Positions 8,776 through 17,306 are shown, counted from the stretch's first letter. The stretch: DNA of 64,000 nucleotides from Burkholderiales bacterium (GCA_028868825.1 JAGWTU010000010.1:1-64000), one strand, 5' to 3'. Numbers and translations are program-made. The notes: a model not told the origin generated them from the sequence alone.

Positions 8776-9567
8776 TCAGCTCTTCAGCGCGGCGAGCTGC
8801 TGGCGCGCGGCCGCCTGGTCCATGCGCTGCATCGCGTCGAGCGCGGTGACCCGCATCGCCTGCTCGAGGTGGCTGATCATCGCCCCGCGCTCGGCGTCGC
8901 CGTACATGACCTCGAGGCCGCGCGCGTATTCGATATGCGGCACGACCGATTCGGGCGCCAGACGCAGCGCCTCGTCGTAATGCGCGTGCGCGCCGTCCTG
9001 CGTCGCGCCGTAGAGCATCCTGGCCATCAGCGACCCGGCCTGGTCGGTGATGCCGGCATGCCAGCCGCCGAAGGTCACATGGGCCTCGGCATGGCCGGGT
9101 TCGAGTTCCAGGCAGCGCTCGACCTGCTCCTTGATGCGGCCGCCGAAGCCCTGCGCCAACGCCTCGATCATCGAGATGAACTGGCTGTAGCGACCCATCG
9201 CCACCGCATGCATGTAATGCAGATTGGCCGTCGAGAGGCCACCGGCCTCGGCCTCCTTGCACAGCGCCATCGCCTGCTTGAATTCGGCGATCTTGCGCTT
9301 GTCGTCGCGCTCGATGTATTGGGCGTAGATGGTCGTCGCGAAAGCGGCCGGCACGGCGCCGGCCGGGCCCGCGGCCATGCCGAGTTCGACCGCGCGCGCG
9401 AATTCGCCGAGGTGGTAGGCGCGCCAGGCATCCTGCAGCCGCAGGTCCTGCGGAAAGGGCTCGCGGTTGCCGCGATGCAATTCGTCCCAGCGCTGGCGCA
9501 GCTGATCGCCGGCGAGATCCAGATCGCTCATGTCCACCGGGCAGCCGGTCCATTCATTCGTGCTCAT
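8776..9567 (-). CDS. TPR-like alpha-helical protein of unknown function
   Basis: A 263-residue cytoplasmic protein rich in Ala, Glu and Leu, with TPR-like helix pairs (CLELEPGHAEAHVTFGGWHA, EALRLAPESVVPHIEYARG). No catalytic motif and no signal peptide are visible. ATG at 9567 is preceded by GGAAGGAA at suitable distance; the start lies 14 nt inside the end of the lipoate-ligase-like gene, and the stop is 4 nt before the GMC gene, so it is translationally embedded in the operon. Its position between a ligase for a lipoyl domain and an oxidoreductase suggests a scaffold or chaperone role, but nothing in the sequence proves that. Confidence 0.65.
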   Translation of the reverse strand: MSTNEWTGCPVDMSDLDLAGDQLRQRWDELHRGNREPFPQDLRLQDAWRAYHLGEFARAVELGMAAGPAGAVPAAFATTIYAQYIERDDKRKIAEFKQAMALCKEAEAGGLSTANLHYMHAVAMGRYSQFISMIEALAQGFGGRIKEQVERCLELEPGHAEAHVTFGGWHAGITDQAGSLMARMLYGATQDGAHAHYDEALRLAPESVVPHIEYARGLEVMYGDAERGAMISHLEQAMRVTALDAMQRMDQAAARQQLAALKS

Positions 9568-10294
9568 AAGCCATTCCTTCCTTTTCCCATTCGCTTGCAT
9601 CCGGGCGCGCCGGGGCCCACGGGCCGACCAGCAGATGCGCGCGCCACTGCGCCGGGTGCCATGCCGCCATGCCGGTCATCCCGGCCGCGGCCAATTCATG
9701 CATCGCCGATCGCTCGCAGCGACGGCCGAGGTGGATGGTTTCGAGCATTTCCCACGGCGTGGCCGCGAGCAGCAGCCCGGCGCTGAGCAGGCAGCCCCAA
9801 CGGCCACGGCTTTGCGCCAGGCCCACGAGCTTGCGGCCATCGGCGTCGAGCAACTCGCCATGCGAGAGCCCGGCAAAGCAGATTCCCTCGACGCCGGCAT
9901 CGCGCGCCGCGGCCTTGTGCCGGGCGATATCCGCCGCCTGCGCGAGCCGGGTCGGCACGCCGACCGCGGCCAGCCGCTCGCGCAGATGGGCGCCCAGCGC
10001 GTTGAACGCGGCGATGGGACCACCCTGGCTCAGCGGATGCGCTGCCGGCAGCAGCAGGTCGAGGCCGAGCAGCCAGGGCCCGGCGAGCACGACGCCGCCA
10101 CCGCTGCGGCGCTGCACGACATCGCAGCCGGCGGCGCGCGCGCGCGCGGCGATCGCCCCGTCAGCGGGGCCGCGGCGGCCGTGGATCAGCGCCGGCGCGG
10201 CGTAGTGCACGAGCATCGCCTGCGGCGCATCGATGCCGGCCGCGATGCGCTCGTCGATCCAGGCCTGCTCGGCGCGCGCCGCATCGGGCTGCAT
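9554..10294 (-). CDS. lipoate-protein ligase A-like (BPL/LplA/LipB fold)
   Basis: A 246-residue member of the biotin/lipoate ligase fold. RRSGGGVVLAGPWLLGLDL matches the RR(S/T)GGGxV nucleotide/lipoyl-adenylate loop of LplA, and GRKLVGLAQSRGRWG corresponds to the conserved lysine-containing K(I/L)xGxAQ segment. The ATG at 10294 follows GAGG at 5 nt; a GTG at 10300 is also in frame. The gene immediately follows the orphan lipoyl domain, so the simplest inference is a dedicated ligase that loads that domain. It is distant enough from house-keeping LplA that the substrate (lipoate, octanoate or another cofactor) should be left open. Confidence 0.75.
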   Translation of the reverse strand: MQPDAARAEQAWIDERIAAGIDAPQAMLVHYAAPALIHGRRGPADGAIAARARAAGCDVVQRRSGGGVVLAGPWLLGLDLLLPAAHPLSQGGPIAAFNALGAHLRERLAAVGVPTRLAQAADIARHKAAARDAGVEGICFAGLSHGELLDADGRKLVGLAQSRGRWGCLLSAGLLLAATPWEMLETIHLGRRCERSAMHELAAAGMTGMAAWHPAQWRAHLLVGPWAPARPDASEWEKEGMAYEHE

Positions 10295-10307
10295 CGCCAC
10301 CTCGCAC

Positions 10308-10562
10308 TCAGGCGGGCAGGATCTCGGCCAGCACCTGGCCGCGGGCGAAATTGCCCTGCGGCTCGACGAGCAGCCGCATGACCGTGCCGTCGACCGGCGA
10401 CTCGAGCTCGATCGTCGACTTGACCATCGCCACGATGGCGATCGTCTGCCCCGCCTGGACGACCGTCCCCGGCCGCACCGACCATTCGTCGAGCAGCGCC
10501 TCGGTGCCCTCTTCGACGTCGGTCCAGGCCTCGTCGTCCAGTCGTATCTCGATCATCGTCAT
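10308..10562 (-). CDS. stand-alone lipoyl (biotinyl/lipoyl-attachment) domain protein
   Basis: An 84-residue protein that is nothing but a lipoyl domain: a beta-barrel with two halves (residues about 3-45 and 50-82) and the swinging-arm lysine K48 in IVAMVKSTIEL, followed by the hallmark SPVDGTV turn. Biotin carriers have MKM at this point, so VKS favours lipoate. It lies 7 nt after the E1 beta gene and 13 nt before the ligase. Normally this domain is the N-terminus of an E2 acyltransferase; no E2 core is encoded in this operon or anywhere in the window. It probably receives the acyl or redox group from the adjacent E1. Confidence 0.85.
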   Translation of the reverse strand: MTMIEIRLDDEAWTDVEEGTEALLDEWSVRPGTVVQAGQTIAIVAMVKSTIELESPVDGTVMRLLVEPQGNFARGQVLAEILPA

Positions 10563-10569
10563 CGCAGCC

Positions 10570-11613
10570 TCAAAGTGAAAAGCCCATCAATTCGTCGACC
10601 GCCGCGGCGATGTCGCCGGCCTGCGGAATCGCCACCGGTTCGAGCGCCTGGCTGTACGGGATCGGGATGTCGCGCACGGCCAGGCGGCGCACCGGCGCCC
10701 TGAGCCGGATGCGGTCGAGCCGTTCGGCGACCAGCGCCGCGATCTCGCCGGTGACGCCGTAGCTCAGGTAATCCTCGTCGACGACGAGCAGGCGGCCGGT
10801 CTTGGCGACCGACGCCAGGATGCCGTCGACATCCAGCGGCACGAGGGTGCGCGGGTCGACGATCTCGACGCTGACGCCCCGCGCCTCGAGCTCGGCCGCC
10901 GCGGCCAGCGCCTTGTGCACCATCTGCGCGAAGGCGACGATCGTCACGTCACGGCCCGCGCGCACGATGCGCGCCTGGCCGAACGGCACGGCGTAGCTCT
11001 CCTCGGGCACCTCGGTGGCGAATGCCGTGTCGATATAGCCCATCACCGGCAGCCCGAGCAGGCCGCGATGGAACAGGTAGACGACCGGGTTGTCGTCGCG
11101 GATCGCCGTCGTCATCAGGCCCTTGGCGTCGTACGGGTTCGAAGGCACGACGACCTTGACCCCCGGCGTGTGGGCGAAGAAGCCATGCAGGGTCTGCGAA
11201 TGCTGGGCCGCGTCGCAGATGCCCCCGCCCGTCGATGCGGTGATGACGAGCGGCAGTTTCACCTGGCCGCCCGACATGTAGCTCGTCTTCGAGATGTTGT
11301 TGAGGATCTGGTCGAAGGCCACGCCCATGAAGTCGACGAACATCAGCTCGGCGATCGGACGCATGCCCTGCGCGGCGGCGCCGAGTGCGAAGCCGAGGAT
11401 GGCGGTCTCGGATATCGGCGTGTCGCGCACGCGGGTGGGGCCGAATTCCTTGAACAGGCCGACGGTCGACTGGAACACGCCGCCCATCGCACCGACATCC
11501 TCGCCCATGCAGAACACCGTCGGGTCGCGCGTCATTTCCTGGCGGATGGCTTCGACCATCGCCTGGTAGAAAGCCAGCTGGCGGACTTCGGTCGGCATCA
11601 CGTCGGCGCTCAT
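10570..11613 (-). CDS. 2-oxo acid/acetoin dehydrogenase-type E1 component, beta subunit
   Basis: A 347-residue beta subunit of a heterotetrameric ThDP-dependent E1. It carries the transketolase-type pyrimidine-binding domain (GEDVGAMGGVF, RDTPISETAILGFALGAA, MFVDFMGVAFDQI) and the C-terminal domain (RTLVPLDVDGILASVAKTGR, VVDEDYLSYG). Length and motifs match AcoB/PdhB/BkdA2-type subunits. The ATG at 11613 overlaps the E1 alpha stop by one base (TGATG), which indicates translational coupling and fixed stoichiometry. Together with E1 alpha it would decarboxylate a 2-oxo acid or cleave an acyloin and pass the product to the lipoyl domain encoded next. Which substrate is used cannot be read from these motifs. 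Confidence 0.88.
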   Translation of the reverse strand: MSADVMPTEVRQLAFYQAMVEAIRQEMTRDPTVFCMGEDVGAMGGVFQSTVGLFKEFGPTRVRDTPISETAILGFALGAAAQGMRPIAELMFVDFMGVAFDQILNNISKTSYMSGGQVKLPLVITASTGGGICDAAQHSQTLHGFFAHTPGVKVVVPSNPYDAKGLMTTAIRDDNPVVYLFHRGLLGLPVMGYIDTAFATEVPEESYAVPFGQARIVRAGRDVTIVAFAQMVHKALAAAAELEARGVSVEIVDPRTLVPLDVDGILASVAKTGRLLVVDEDYLSYGVTGEIAALVAERLDRIRLRAPVRRLAVRDIPIPYSQALEPVAIPQAGDIAAAVDELMGFSL

Positions 11614-12638
11614 CACAGACCCCCTGCCGCGGCGGCAAACACCTGCTCGTAGGCCTCGGCGGCCTGCGGGTAGGCACTGGCGCGCGCAAAGGCGATGGCC
11701 GCGGCAACCTGCTGCTTCGCCGTCTCCCGCTCGGCCTTCGCACCGTCGGCATCGAGCAGACCCTGTTCGATCAGATGGCGCTCAAGCAGCCCGATCGGAT
11801 CCCTGGCCTTCAGGCCCCGCACCTCGCCCTTGGGTCGATAGCCTTCGGGGTCGCCTTGGAAATGGCCGTAATAGCGGTCGACCTTCATCTCGATCAGCGT
11901 CGGTCCTTCGCCGCGGCGCGCGCGCGCGATGGCCTCGCCCGCGGCGTCGTGCATCGCCAACGCGTCGTTCTCGGTCACCTTGACACCGGGGATGCCGTAG
12001 CCCGCGGCGCGGTCGGCATGGCTGGCGATCGCCGTCGAGGCCTTCTTCGACACCGAAATGCCGTAGTTGTTGTCCTGGCAGACGAAGACCACCGGCAGCC
12101 GCCACAGGCTGGCGAGGTTCAGCGATTCGTGGAACGCGCCTTCGTTGGCCGCGCCCTCGCCGAATTCGGCTACCGCGACGGCGCCGCTGCCCTTCATCTG
12201 CGCCGCCAGCGCGGCGCCGCAGGCATGCGGGATGCCGGCGCCGACGATGCCGTTGCAGGCGTAGTTGTGCGCGGCATCGTACAGATGCATATGCCCGCCC
12301 TTGCCGCGGCTGAGGCCGTCGACCTTGCCGAATATCTCGGCCGTCATGCGATCGAGCGGCACGTCCTTGGCGATCGCGAAATGGTGCGAACGGTGCGTGC
12401 CCCAGACCGAATCGGCCTGCGTCAGATGCACGCAGGTGCCGACCGCGGCCGCTTCCTGGCCTGCCGAGAGGTGCATCTCGCCGGGGATCGTGCCGGCGCC
12501 GATGTCGAAGGCCAGCCCTTTCTGGATCTTCGGCGGCAGCTTGCCTTCGAAATAGACCATCGCCAGCGTGTCCTCGTAATCGCGGATCAGCAGCATGCGC
12601 CGGTACATCCACAGCTTGTGTTCGGGGGTTGCCTGCAT
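11613..12638 (-). CDS. 2-oxo acid/acetoin dehydrogenase-type E1 component, alpha subunit
   Basis: A 341-residue ThDP-binding alpha subunit. The phosphorylation-loop-like segment GKGGHMHLYD is at 112-121. The ThDP/Mg motif is present as GEGAANEG at 160-167, ending with NNYGIS at 190-195. In most E1 enzymes the motif begins GDG; here the metal-ligating aspartate is replaced by glutamate (E161), a conservative but notable change. ATG at 12638 has GGAGAG 7 nt upstream; an upstream ATG at 12653 lacks one. The gene is mid-operon between an SDR and E1 beta. The acetoin-dehydrogenase type is closest by feel, but pyruvate or branched-chain types are not excluded. Confidence 0.87.
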   Translation of the reverse strand: MQATPEHKLWMYRRMLLIRDYEDTLAMVYFEGKLPPKIQKGLAFDIGAGTIPGEMHLSAGQEAAAVGTCVHLTQADSVWGTHRSHHFAIAKDVPLDRMTAEIFGKVDGLSRGKGGHMHLYDAAHNYACNGIVGAGIPHACGAALAAQMKGSGAVAVAEFGEGAANEGAFHESLNLASLWRLPVVFVCQDNNYGISVSKKASTAIASHADRAAGYGIPGVKVTENDALAMHDAAGEAIARARRGEGPTLIEMKVDRYYGHFQGDPEGYRPKGEVRGLKARDPIGLLERHLIEQGLLDADGAKAERETAKQQVAAAIAFARASAYPQAAEAYEQVFAAAAGGL

Positions 12639-12676
12639 AGTGAGTCTCTCCATGCCGTTCGCTGCGCCGGCGCCGC

Positions 12677-13483
12677 TCAGGTGCCCAGCGTCTTGCGCAC
12701 GATGTCGTCGGTGATCGAGCGCAGCAAGGCCGGGAACCAGCCCGCCAGACGCCGTGTCAGGCGCGCCCGGGCGCCGGGGATGACCATGAACTCGCGCCGC
12801 CGCAGCAGCGCGATGATTTCGCGCACCGCCGGCTCGAGTGCCAGCGTGCCGGCGAATTCCTTGAGCTTCATCGTCACGCGCGGCGCCTCGCGCTTCTCGG
12901 CGTCGACCATCGGCGTGTCGATCTCGGGCGGGCAGATGACGCTGACGTCGATGCCGCGCGTGCGGCCTTCGATGCGCAAGGCCCCGGCGAGCCCGACGAC
13001 GCCGAACTTCGACGAGTTGTACGCCGCATAGCCGAAATTCGCGACGATGCCGGCCAGCGAGGCCATCAGCGCGAGCTGCGAACCGCGCTGCAGATGCGGC
13101 CAGACGGCGGCGGCGAAATTGCGCGAGCCGAAGAGATTGATCTCGACGACACGCCGGTACAGCTCCTCGCTCATCTGGCCGAATTCGGCGACGTTCTGCA
13201 CGCCGGCGCTGTTGATCGCGATCTCGAAGCCGCCGAGCGCCGCCATCGCCTGGTCGGCGATCTCGACGATGCGCGCCGCATTGCGCATGTCACCCTCGAA
13301 GAGCCAGACGCGGCCGTCGAGCTTGCCGCCGGCCGCCTGCACGAGCCGCGCCATGGCGGCATCGCTGAACTTCAGGTCGATCAGCGCAACGCGCGCGCCC
13401 TCGCCCAGCAATTCCTCGGCCAGCCGCAGGCCGATGCCGCTGCCGCCGCCCGAGATCAGTGCCGTGGTCCATTTCTTGTTCAT
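12677..13483 (-). CDS. short-chain dehydrogenase/reductase
   Basis: A 268-residue NAD(P)-dependent SDR. It has the cofactor motif GGGSGIG (residues 12-18), the structural NSAG motif, a catalytic serine in LMASLAG and the YxxxK pair in YAAYNSSK. The C-terminal 40 residues are extended and basic with a hydrophobic stretch (LTRRLAGWFPALL), as in SDRs acting on lipid or 3-ketosphinganine-like substrates, possibly allowing membrane contact. GGAGAGAAC precedes the ATG at 13483. It sits 15 nt after the VOC gene in the ten-gene operon. The likely job is oxidation or reduction of a hydroxyl/keto group on the operon's substrate. Confidence 0.82.
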   Translation of the reverse strand: MNKKWTTALISGGGSGIGLRLAEELLGEGARVALIDLKFSDAAMARLVQAAGGKLDGRVWLFEGDMRNAARIVEIADQAMAALGGFEIAINSAGVQNVAEFGQMSEELYRRVVEINLFGSRNFAAAVWPHLQRGSQLALMASLAGIVANFGYAAYNSSKFGVVGLAGALRIEGRTRGIDVSVICPPEIDTPMVDAEKREAPRVTMKLKEFAGTLALEPAVREIIALLRRREFMVIPGARARLTRRLAGWFPALLRSITDDIVRKTLGT

Positions 13484-13498
13484 GTTCTCTCCACGGGC

Positions 13499-14461
13499 CT
13501 AGGCCAGCGCCATCATGACCTTCGTCAGCACGCGGTCGAAAACGGTCGACTGCCGGAACCCCATCACGCCGTCGAGCCAGGGCCGCACCATCAGGATCTC
13601 GACGCAGAAGCGCTGCGGATCGTTGAGATAGGTGAGCACGACCTGATTGGCCGAACTGACGAGCTGGGTATTGGGTTTGAAGCCGCCGTCGACCATGCGC
13701 CGATACAGCGCCCGGATCTCGTCGCCGTCGCGCGAACCGAACGCGACGTTCTGCTGGCCGAAGTCGCAGATGCGGTAGCCCTCGGGCCAGGGCGCGGGCC
13801 GCGGCTCGCTGTACTCGTTGATCTCGAGCCAGGCCGTGCCGCCGTCGAGCAACACGCTGCGCTTGCTCGCTGCCGGCTCGTCCCACAACACACCCTTGTC
13901 GGGCGGCGAGGCATCGAGCACCGGGCAGCCGATGACGCGATGGAAGGAAATCATCGCCAGGTCGAATTGCGGTACCGACAGAGCCGCGCCGGCGAAGCGC
14001 GCGCCACGTCCCGCCGGCAAGGCGCGCGCAGCCGCACCGACCTCGATCAGCACCTGGTCGGGGTCGCGCAGCGTGAAATACGGCTTGCCAGCGACGACGC
14101 GGATCGGCGTCAGCCCAGCGACTGCGCGCTGCTTGCAGCGGGCGTGGAAGGCCGCGACATCCGCGACTTCGATGGCGAGCCGGCTGTAGCCGATGTCCCA
14201 GGGCCGGCGCCCTTTCGCGAACGGCTTGGGCACCGGGTGCTCGAACTGGAACATCTCGAACTGGAAGAACTCGCGGTCGTCCATCAGCCAGGCCACGTCC
14301 GAGGTCGCCCCCGCCATGCCCTGCACGCGCTCGGTGACCTTGCCGGTGAAGCGCGTGCCGCCGACGCAGGGCACCTCGAAGAGGTCGCGGTAGAAGGCGC
14401 GCGAGGCCGCCAGGTCGCTGACGCAGATCGCGATCTGGTTGATGCGCGGCGGGTGGCTCAC
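13499..14461 (-). CDS. VOC (glyoxalase/extradiol dioxygenase fold) protein
   Basis: A 320-residue protein with two VOC modules. The first starts at INQIAICVSDLAASRAFYRD with the classic beta-alpha-beta-beta-beta layout and ends at FTLRDPDQVLIEVG; the second runs from FDLAMISFHRVIG to the end, with a YLNDPQRFCVEI strand. The GTG start at 14461 overlaps the sulfatase stop (GTGA), so its translation is coupled to that gene. VOC proteins include extradiol dioxygenases, isomerases and lyases; metal ligands cannot be assigned securely here, so the reaction is unknown. The operon context suggests a ring- or carbon-bond-cleaving or isomerising step. Confidence 0.75.
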   Translation of the reverse strand: MSHPPRINQIAICVSDLAASRAFYRDLFEVPCVGGTRFTGKVTERVQGMAGATSDVAWLMDDREFFQFEMFQFEHPVPKPFAKGRRPWDIGYSRLAIEVADVAAFHARCKQRAVAGLTPIRVVAGKPYFTLRDPDQVLIEVGAAARALPAGRGARFAGAALSVPQFDLAMISFHRVIGCPVLDASPPDKGVLWDEPAASKRSVLLDGGTAWLEINEYSEPRPAPWPEGYRICDFGQQNVAFGSRDGDEIRALYRRMVDGGFKPNTQLVSSANQVVLTYLNDPQRFCVEILMVRPWLDGVMGFRQSTVFDRVLTKVMMALA

Positions 14462-16011
14462 GGCGCCGGCCTCGGGCGGTAGATCTGCTGCCGCAGCGCC
14501 TGCAGGAAATTGCCGACGTCGGAACTCAGGCTGGCCTGGCGAACCGGGAATTCGCGGAACGTCGCCAGATGCGCCTGCACGGCCTCGAAGATCGGCAGCA
14601 GGATCCAGGTCTTGTGTTCGGCGAGCTGGCGGTTCACGTCGCCGAGCTGCTGCTCGAACGGATCCATCAGCAAATTCGTGACCAGCGGGCGACCGTAATG
14701 CTCGAGCGGATCGTCCCAATTGCCGTTCATCTTCGCCGAGAAAGTCACCTTCCATTGCCGGTAGCGCACGGCGGTGAGCGCCGTGTCGTCGTAATAGAAG
14801 ACGAATTCGCGCGACGACTTCTCGCTCGCACCCGAGAACAGCGGCGTCTGGTCGTAGCCGTCGAGGTGCACCTTGTAGTTGCGCTCGCCGTAGCTGGCGC
14901 CCTTGAGCAGCTTGGCCACCACGTCCTTCTCGCCCGCCGCCGCGGCCAGCGTCGGCAGCAGATCCTCCATCGAGACGATCTCGGCGCTCACGCGGCCGCC
15001 CGGCGCGCCGGGCCAGCGTATGAGACAGGGGACGCGAACGCCGCCCTCCCAGGTCGTGCCCTTGTCGCCGCGGAACGGCGTCGTGCCGCCCTGCGGCCAC
15101 ATGTAGCGGTAGGCGCCGTTGTCGGTCGTGTAGATGACGATCGTGTTCTTGGCCAGACCCAGCTCGTCGAGCTTGTCGAGCAGCTGGCCGACATGGCCGT
15201 CGTGCTCGGCCAGCGCGTCGCCGTAGATGTCCTGTTCGCCGGCCCGCGACTTGCCCTGCGAGGCCTTCTTCAGATGCAGGAAGACATGCAGCCGCGTCGC
15301 CGCATGCCACAGGAAGAAGGGCTTGCCGTCCTTGGCGCGGCGCTGCAGGAAATCGATCGACTTGGCCACCAGTTCGTCGTCGAAGGTCTCCATGCGCTTG
15401 ACGGTCAGCGGCCCCTCGTCCTTCGTCGGCCCGCCGGCCGTGCCCGAGACGACGCCGCGCGGGTCGTAGCGTTTGCGGTAGGCGGGATCGTCGGGGCGGT
15501 CGGTGTCCTCGAGGTCCTCGTTCGCGTTCAGGTGATAGAGATTGCCGAAGAATTCGTCGAAACCATGGCGGTGCGGCAGGTTCTCCTCGCGGTCGCCGAG
15601 GTGGTTCTTGCCGAATTGCGCCGTCGCGTAGCCGCGCGACTTGAGGATCTCGGCCAGCGTCACGTCCTCGGCGCGCAGGCCGATCGGCGAGCCGGCCGGG
15701 CTCACCGTCGTCAATCCGGTGCGCACCGGCAGCTGCCCGGTGATGAAGGCCGCGCGGCCTGCCGTGCAGCTCGGCTGGGCGTAGAACGAGGTCAGGCGCA
15801 GGCCTTCCTTGGCCAGGCGGTCGATGTTCGGCGTCTTCGCGCCGAGGATGTCGCCGCCGTAGGACGAGAGGTTCATCCAGCCGACGTCGTCGCCGAAGAT
15901 GACGACGATATTCGGGCGCGTCTCGACCTTCGCGGCGCCCGCGGCCAGCGCCGGCCCCATCGCGAGTGCGCCGACGATGGCGACGAACGCACCGAGCATC
16001 TTTCGAATCAT
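14458..16011 (-). CDS. exported type I sulfatase (arylsulfatase family)
   Basis: A 517-residue sulfatase with a signal peptide (MIRKMLGAFVAIVGALAMG, cleavage near AAG). The metal-binding DD is at 41-42 (FGDDVGW). The formylglycine site is CTAGR at 82-86, fitting C-x-(P/A)-x-R, so C82 is predicted to be converted to formylglycine by an FGE that is not in this window. GKNHLGD and the later TTDNGAYR and GGVRVPCLIRWPG segments complete the active site. ATG at 16011 has GGAAGG 9 nt upstream; an ATG at 16038 overlaps the epimerase stop but has no such site and lengthens the signal peptide oddly. It would remove sulfate from a sulfate ester in the periplasm. Confidence 0.88.
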   Translation of the reverse strand: MIRKMLGAFVAIVGALAMGPALAAGAAKVETRPNIVVIFGDDVGWMNLSSYGGDILGAKTPNIDRLAKEGLRLTSFYAQPSCTAGRAAFITGQLPVRTGLTTVSPAGSPIGLRAEDVTLAEILKSRGYATAQFGKNHLGDREENLPHRHGFDEFFGNLYHLNANEDLEDTDRPDDPAYRKRYDPRGVVSGTAGGPTKDEGPLTVKRMETFDDELVAKSIDFLQRRAKDGKPFFLWHAATRLHVFLHLKKASQGKSRAGEQDIYGDALAEHDGHVGQLLDKLDELGLAKNTIVIYTTDNGAYRYMWPQGGTTPFRGDKGTTWEGGVRVPCLIRWPGAPGGRVSAEIVSMEDLLPTLAAAAGEKDVVAKLLKGASYGERNYKVHLDGYDQTPLFSGASEKSSREFVFYYDDTALTAVRYRQWKVTFSAKMNGNWDDPLEHYGRPLVTNLLMDPFEQQLGDVNRQLAEHKTWILLPIFEAVQAHLATFREFPVRQASLSSDVGNFLQALRQQIYRPRPAP

Positions 16012-16034
16012 GGTGGCTGACCTTCCGGTGGGTT

Positions 16035-17057
16035 TCATTTCAATTCGCCGATCTCGCGCAGCCAGGCTTCGGAAAGCGCCATGCCCTGGGCGTAATCGAT
16101 CTTCGGCTCGTAGCCGAGCAGGCGCCGCGCCTTGGCGATCGAATAGCCGCCGCGCCGCGCCAGCAGGTACATCGAATCGGGGCAGGCCTCGTCGCGACGG
16201 CCGAGCCAGCGGTTGACGCGTTGTGCGAGCGCGGTCATGCGCACCGCCGTCGTCGTCGAGACGCAGCGCAGCTTGCCGCGACGCCCCGACCAGCGCCAGT
16301 GGTGGCCGAAATACTCGCGGCAGGAGGTCTCGAAGCCGCCCGCGATATGGAAGATCTGGCCGCGGCCGGCGTCGACGCCGGCCGCGAGCATCGTGCCGTC
16401 GAGCAGGTCGTCGATATAGACGGGGCTGAAGACGCCCTCGCCATGCGCCGGCAGCGTCATCGTGCCGTTGCGGCACAGCCGCAGCGGCTCGACCAGCCAG
16501 GCGCGCGAACCGGGGCCGTAGACATCGCCGGGGCGCACCACCGTGCAGTCGATCTCGCCGGCGGCATGGGCCTGCAGCACCGCATGTTCGCTCGCGCCCT
16601 TGGCCACGCCGTAGCGGAAATCGGGGCCGACGACGACCGGGTGGCCTTCGTCGGCGCCGGGCTCGAATTGCCAGCCCAAGGCGGCCACCGACGAGTAATG
16701 CAGGAAGCGTTTCGCGCCCGCCGCCACCGCCGCGTCGAGCGCATGGCGCGCCCCCCGCACCGAGACGTTGCGGTAATCGTCCCAATCGGCGGCCATCGAG
16801 ACGACGGCCGCGGTATTGACGAAGAGATCGCAGCCGCGCGCATGGTCGGCCCAGCCGCGCGGTTCGGTGAGATTGCCGGCGACGACGCCGGCCTGCGCAT
16901 CGGCGCGCAGGTCCATGCCGCGCACTTCGCAACCCAGCGCGCGGTAGCGCTGCGCGAGCGCGCGTCCGATGAAGCCGCTGGCCCCGGTGATGAAGACCGA
17001 ACGCGGGATTGCGGGCTGCTGCCCGTCGCGTCCGATCGGTGGTTGGCTGGCCTGCAC
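16035..17057 (-). CDS. NAD-dependent epimerase/dehydratase, 3beta-hydroxysteroid dehydrogenase-like
   Basis: A 340-residue extended SDR. The cofactor motif TGASGFIG follows a 23-residue leader, and the active site has the serine pair HYSSVAALG and tyrosine/lysine in YGVAKGASE; VVRPGDVYGPGS and DDLLDGTMLAA are typical of the epimerase and 3beta-HSD groups. I chose GTG at 17057 (AGGAG 6 nt upstream), which matches the shortest sensible N-terminus; there is no nearby in-frame ATG. It is the first gene of the ten-gene operon, 52 nt downstream of a copy of the TGTC element. A role in oxidising a sterol- or terpenoid-type ring alcohol is plausible with the GMC oxidase at the other end of the operon, but is not proven. 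Confidence 0.82.
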   Translation of the reverse strand: MQASQPPIGRDGQQPAIPRSVFITGASGFIGRALAQRYRALGCEVRGMDLRADAQAGVVAGNLTEPRGWADHARGCDLFVNTAAVVSMAADWDDYRNVSVRGARHALDAAVAAGAKRFLHYSSVAALGWQFEPGADEGHPVVVGPDFRYGVAKGASEHAVLQAHAAGEIDCTVVRPGDVYGPGSRAWLVEPLRLCRNGTMTLPAHGEGVFSPVYIDDLLDGTMLAAGVDAGRGQIFHIAGGFETSCREYFGHHWRWSGRRGKLRCVSTTTAVRMTALAQRVNRWLGRRDEACPDSMYLLARRGGYSIAKARRLLGYEPKIDYAQGMALSEAWLREIGELK

Positions 17058-17108
17058 GCATTCTCCTGGCTGGGGAACCGCAGTGTCAGGGGCGCCTTCC
17101 CGCCGAGC

Positions 17109-17158
17109 TTGACGCCGTCGGACATTCATTTGCCATTTGCAGACACTCGGACAAACCC
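17109..17158 (-). promoter_or_regulatory. TGTC-N17-TGTC element, copy A (upstream of ten-gene operon)
   Basis: On the minus strand the half-sites TGTC are 21 bp apart (plus-strand GACA at 17121 and 17142), followed by CGTCAA at 17114-17109. GACATTCATTTGCCATTTGC is shared in register with the other copies. It ends 52 nt before the GTG of the epimerase gene and lies about 150 nt from the divergent cupin gene, so it could serve both. Confidence 0.65.
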
Positions 17159-17306
17159 GGGTCCGGCGGCCGGACGACGATCGGGAGTCTCCAATGCTGG
17201 CGGCAGATGCCAAGAAACTGGCGCCAAAGGGCAAGCCAGCGGCGACCCGCCTGCCCCACACTGCGCGGCCCGTTCGAAGCTCGAACATCGACCCCAGGAG
17301 ACTGCC

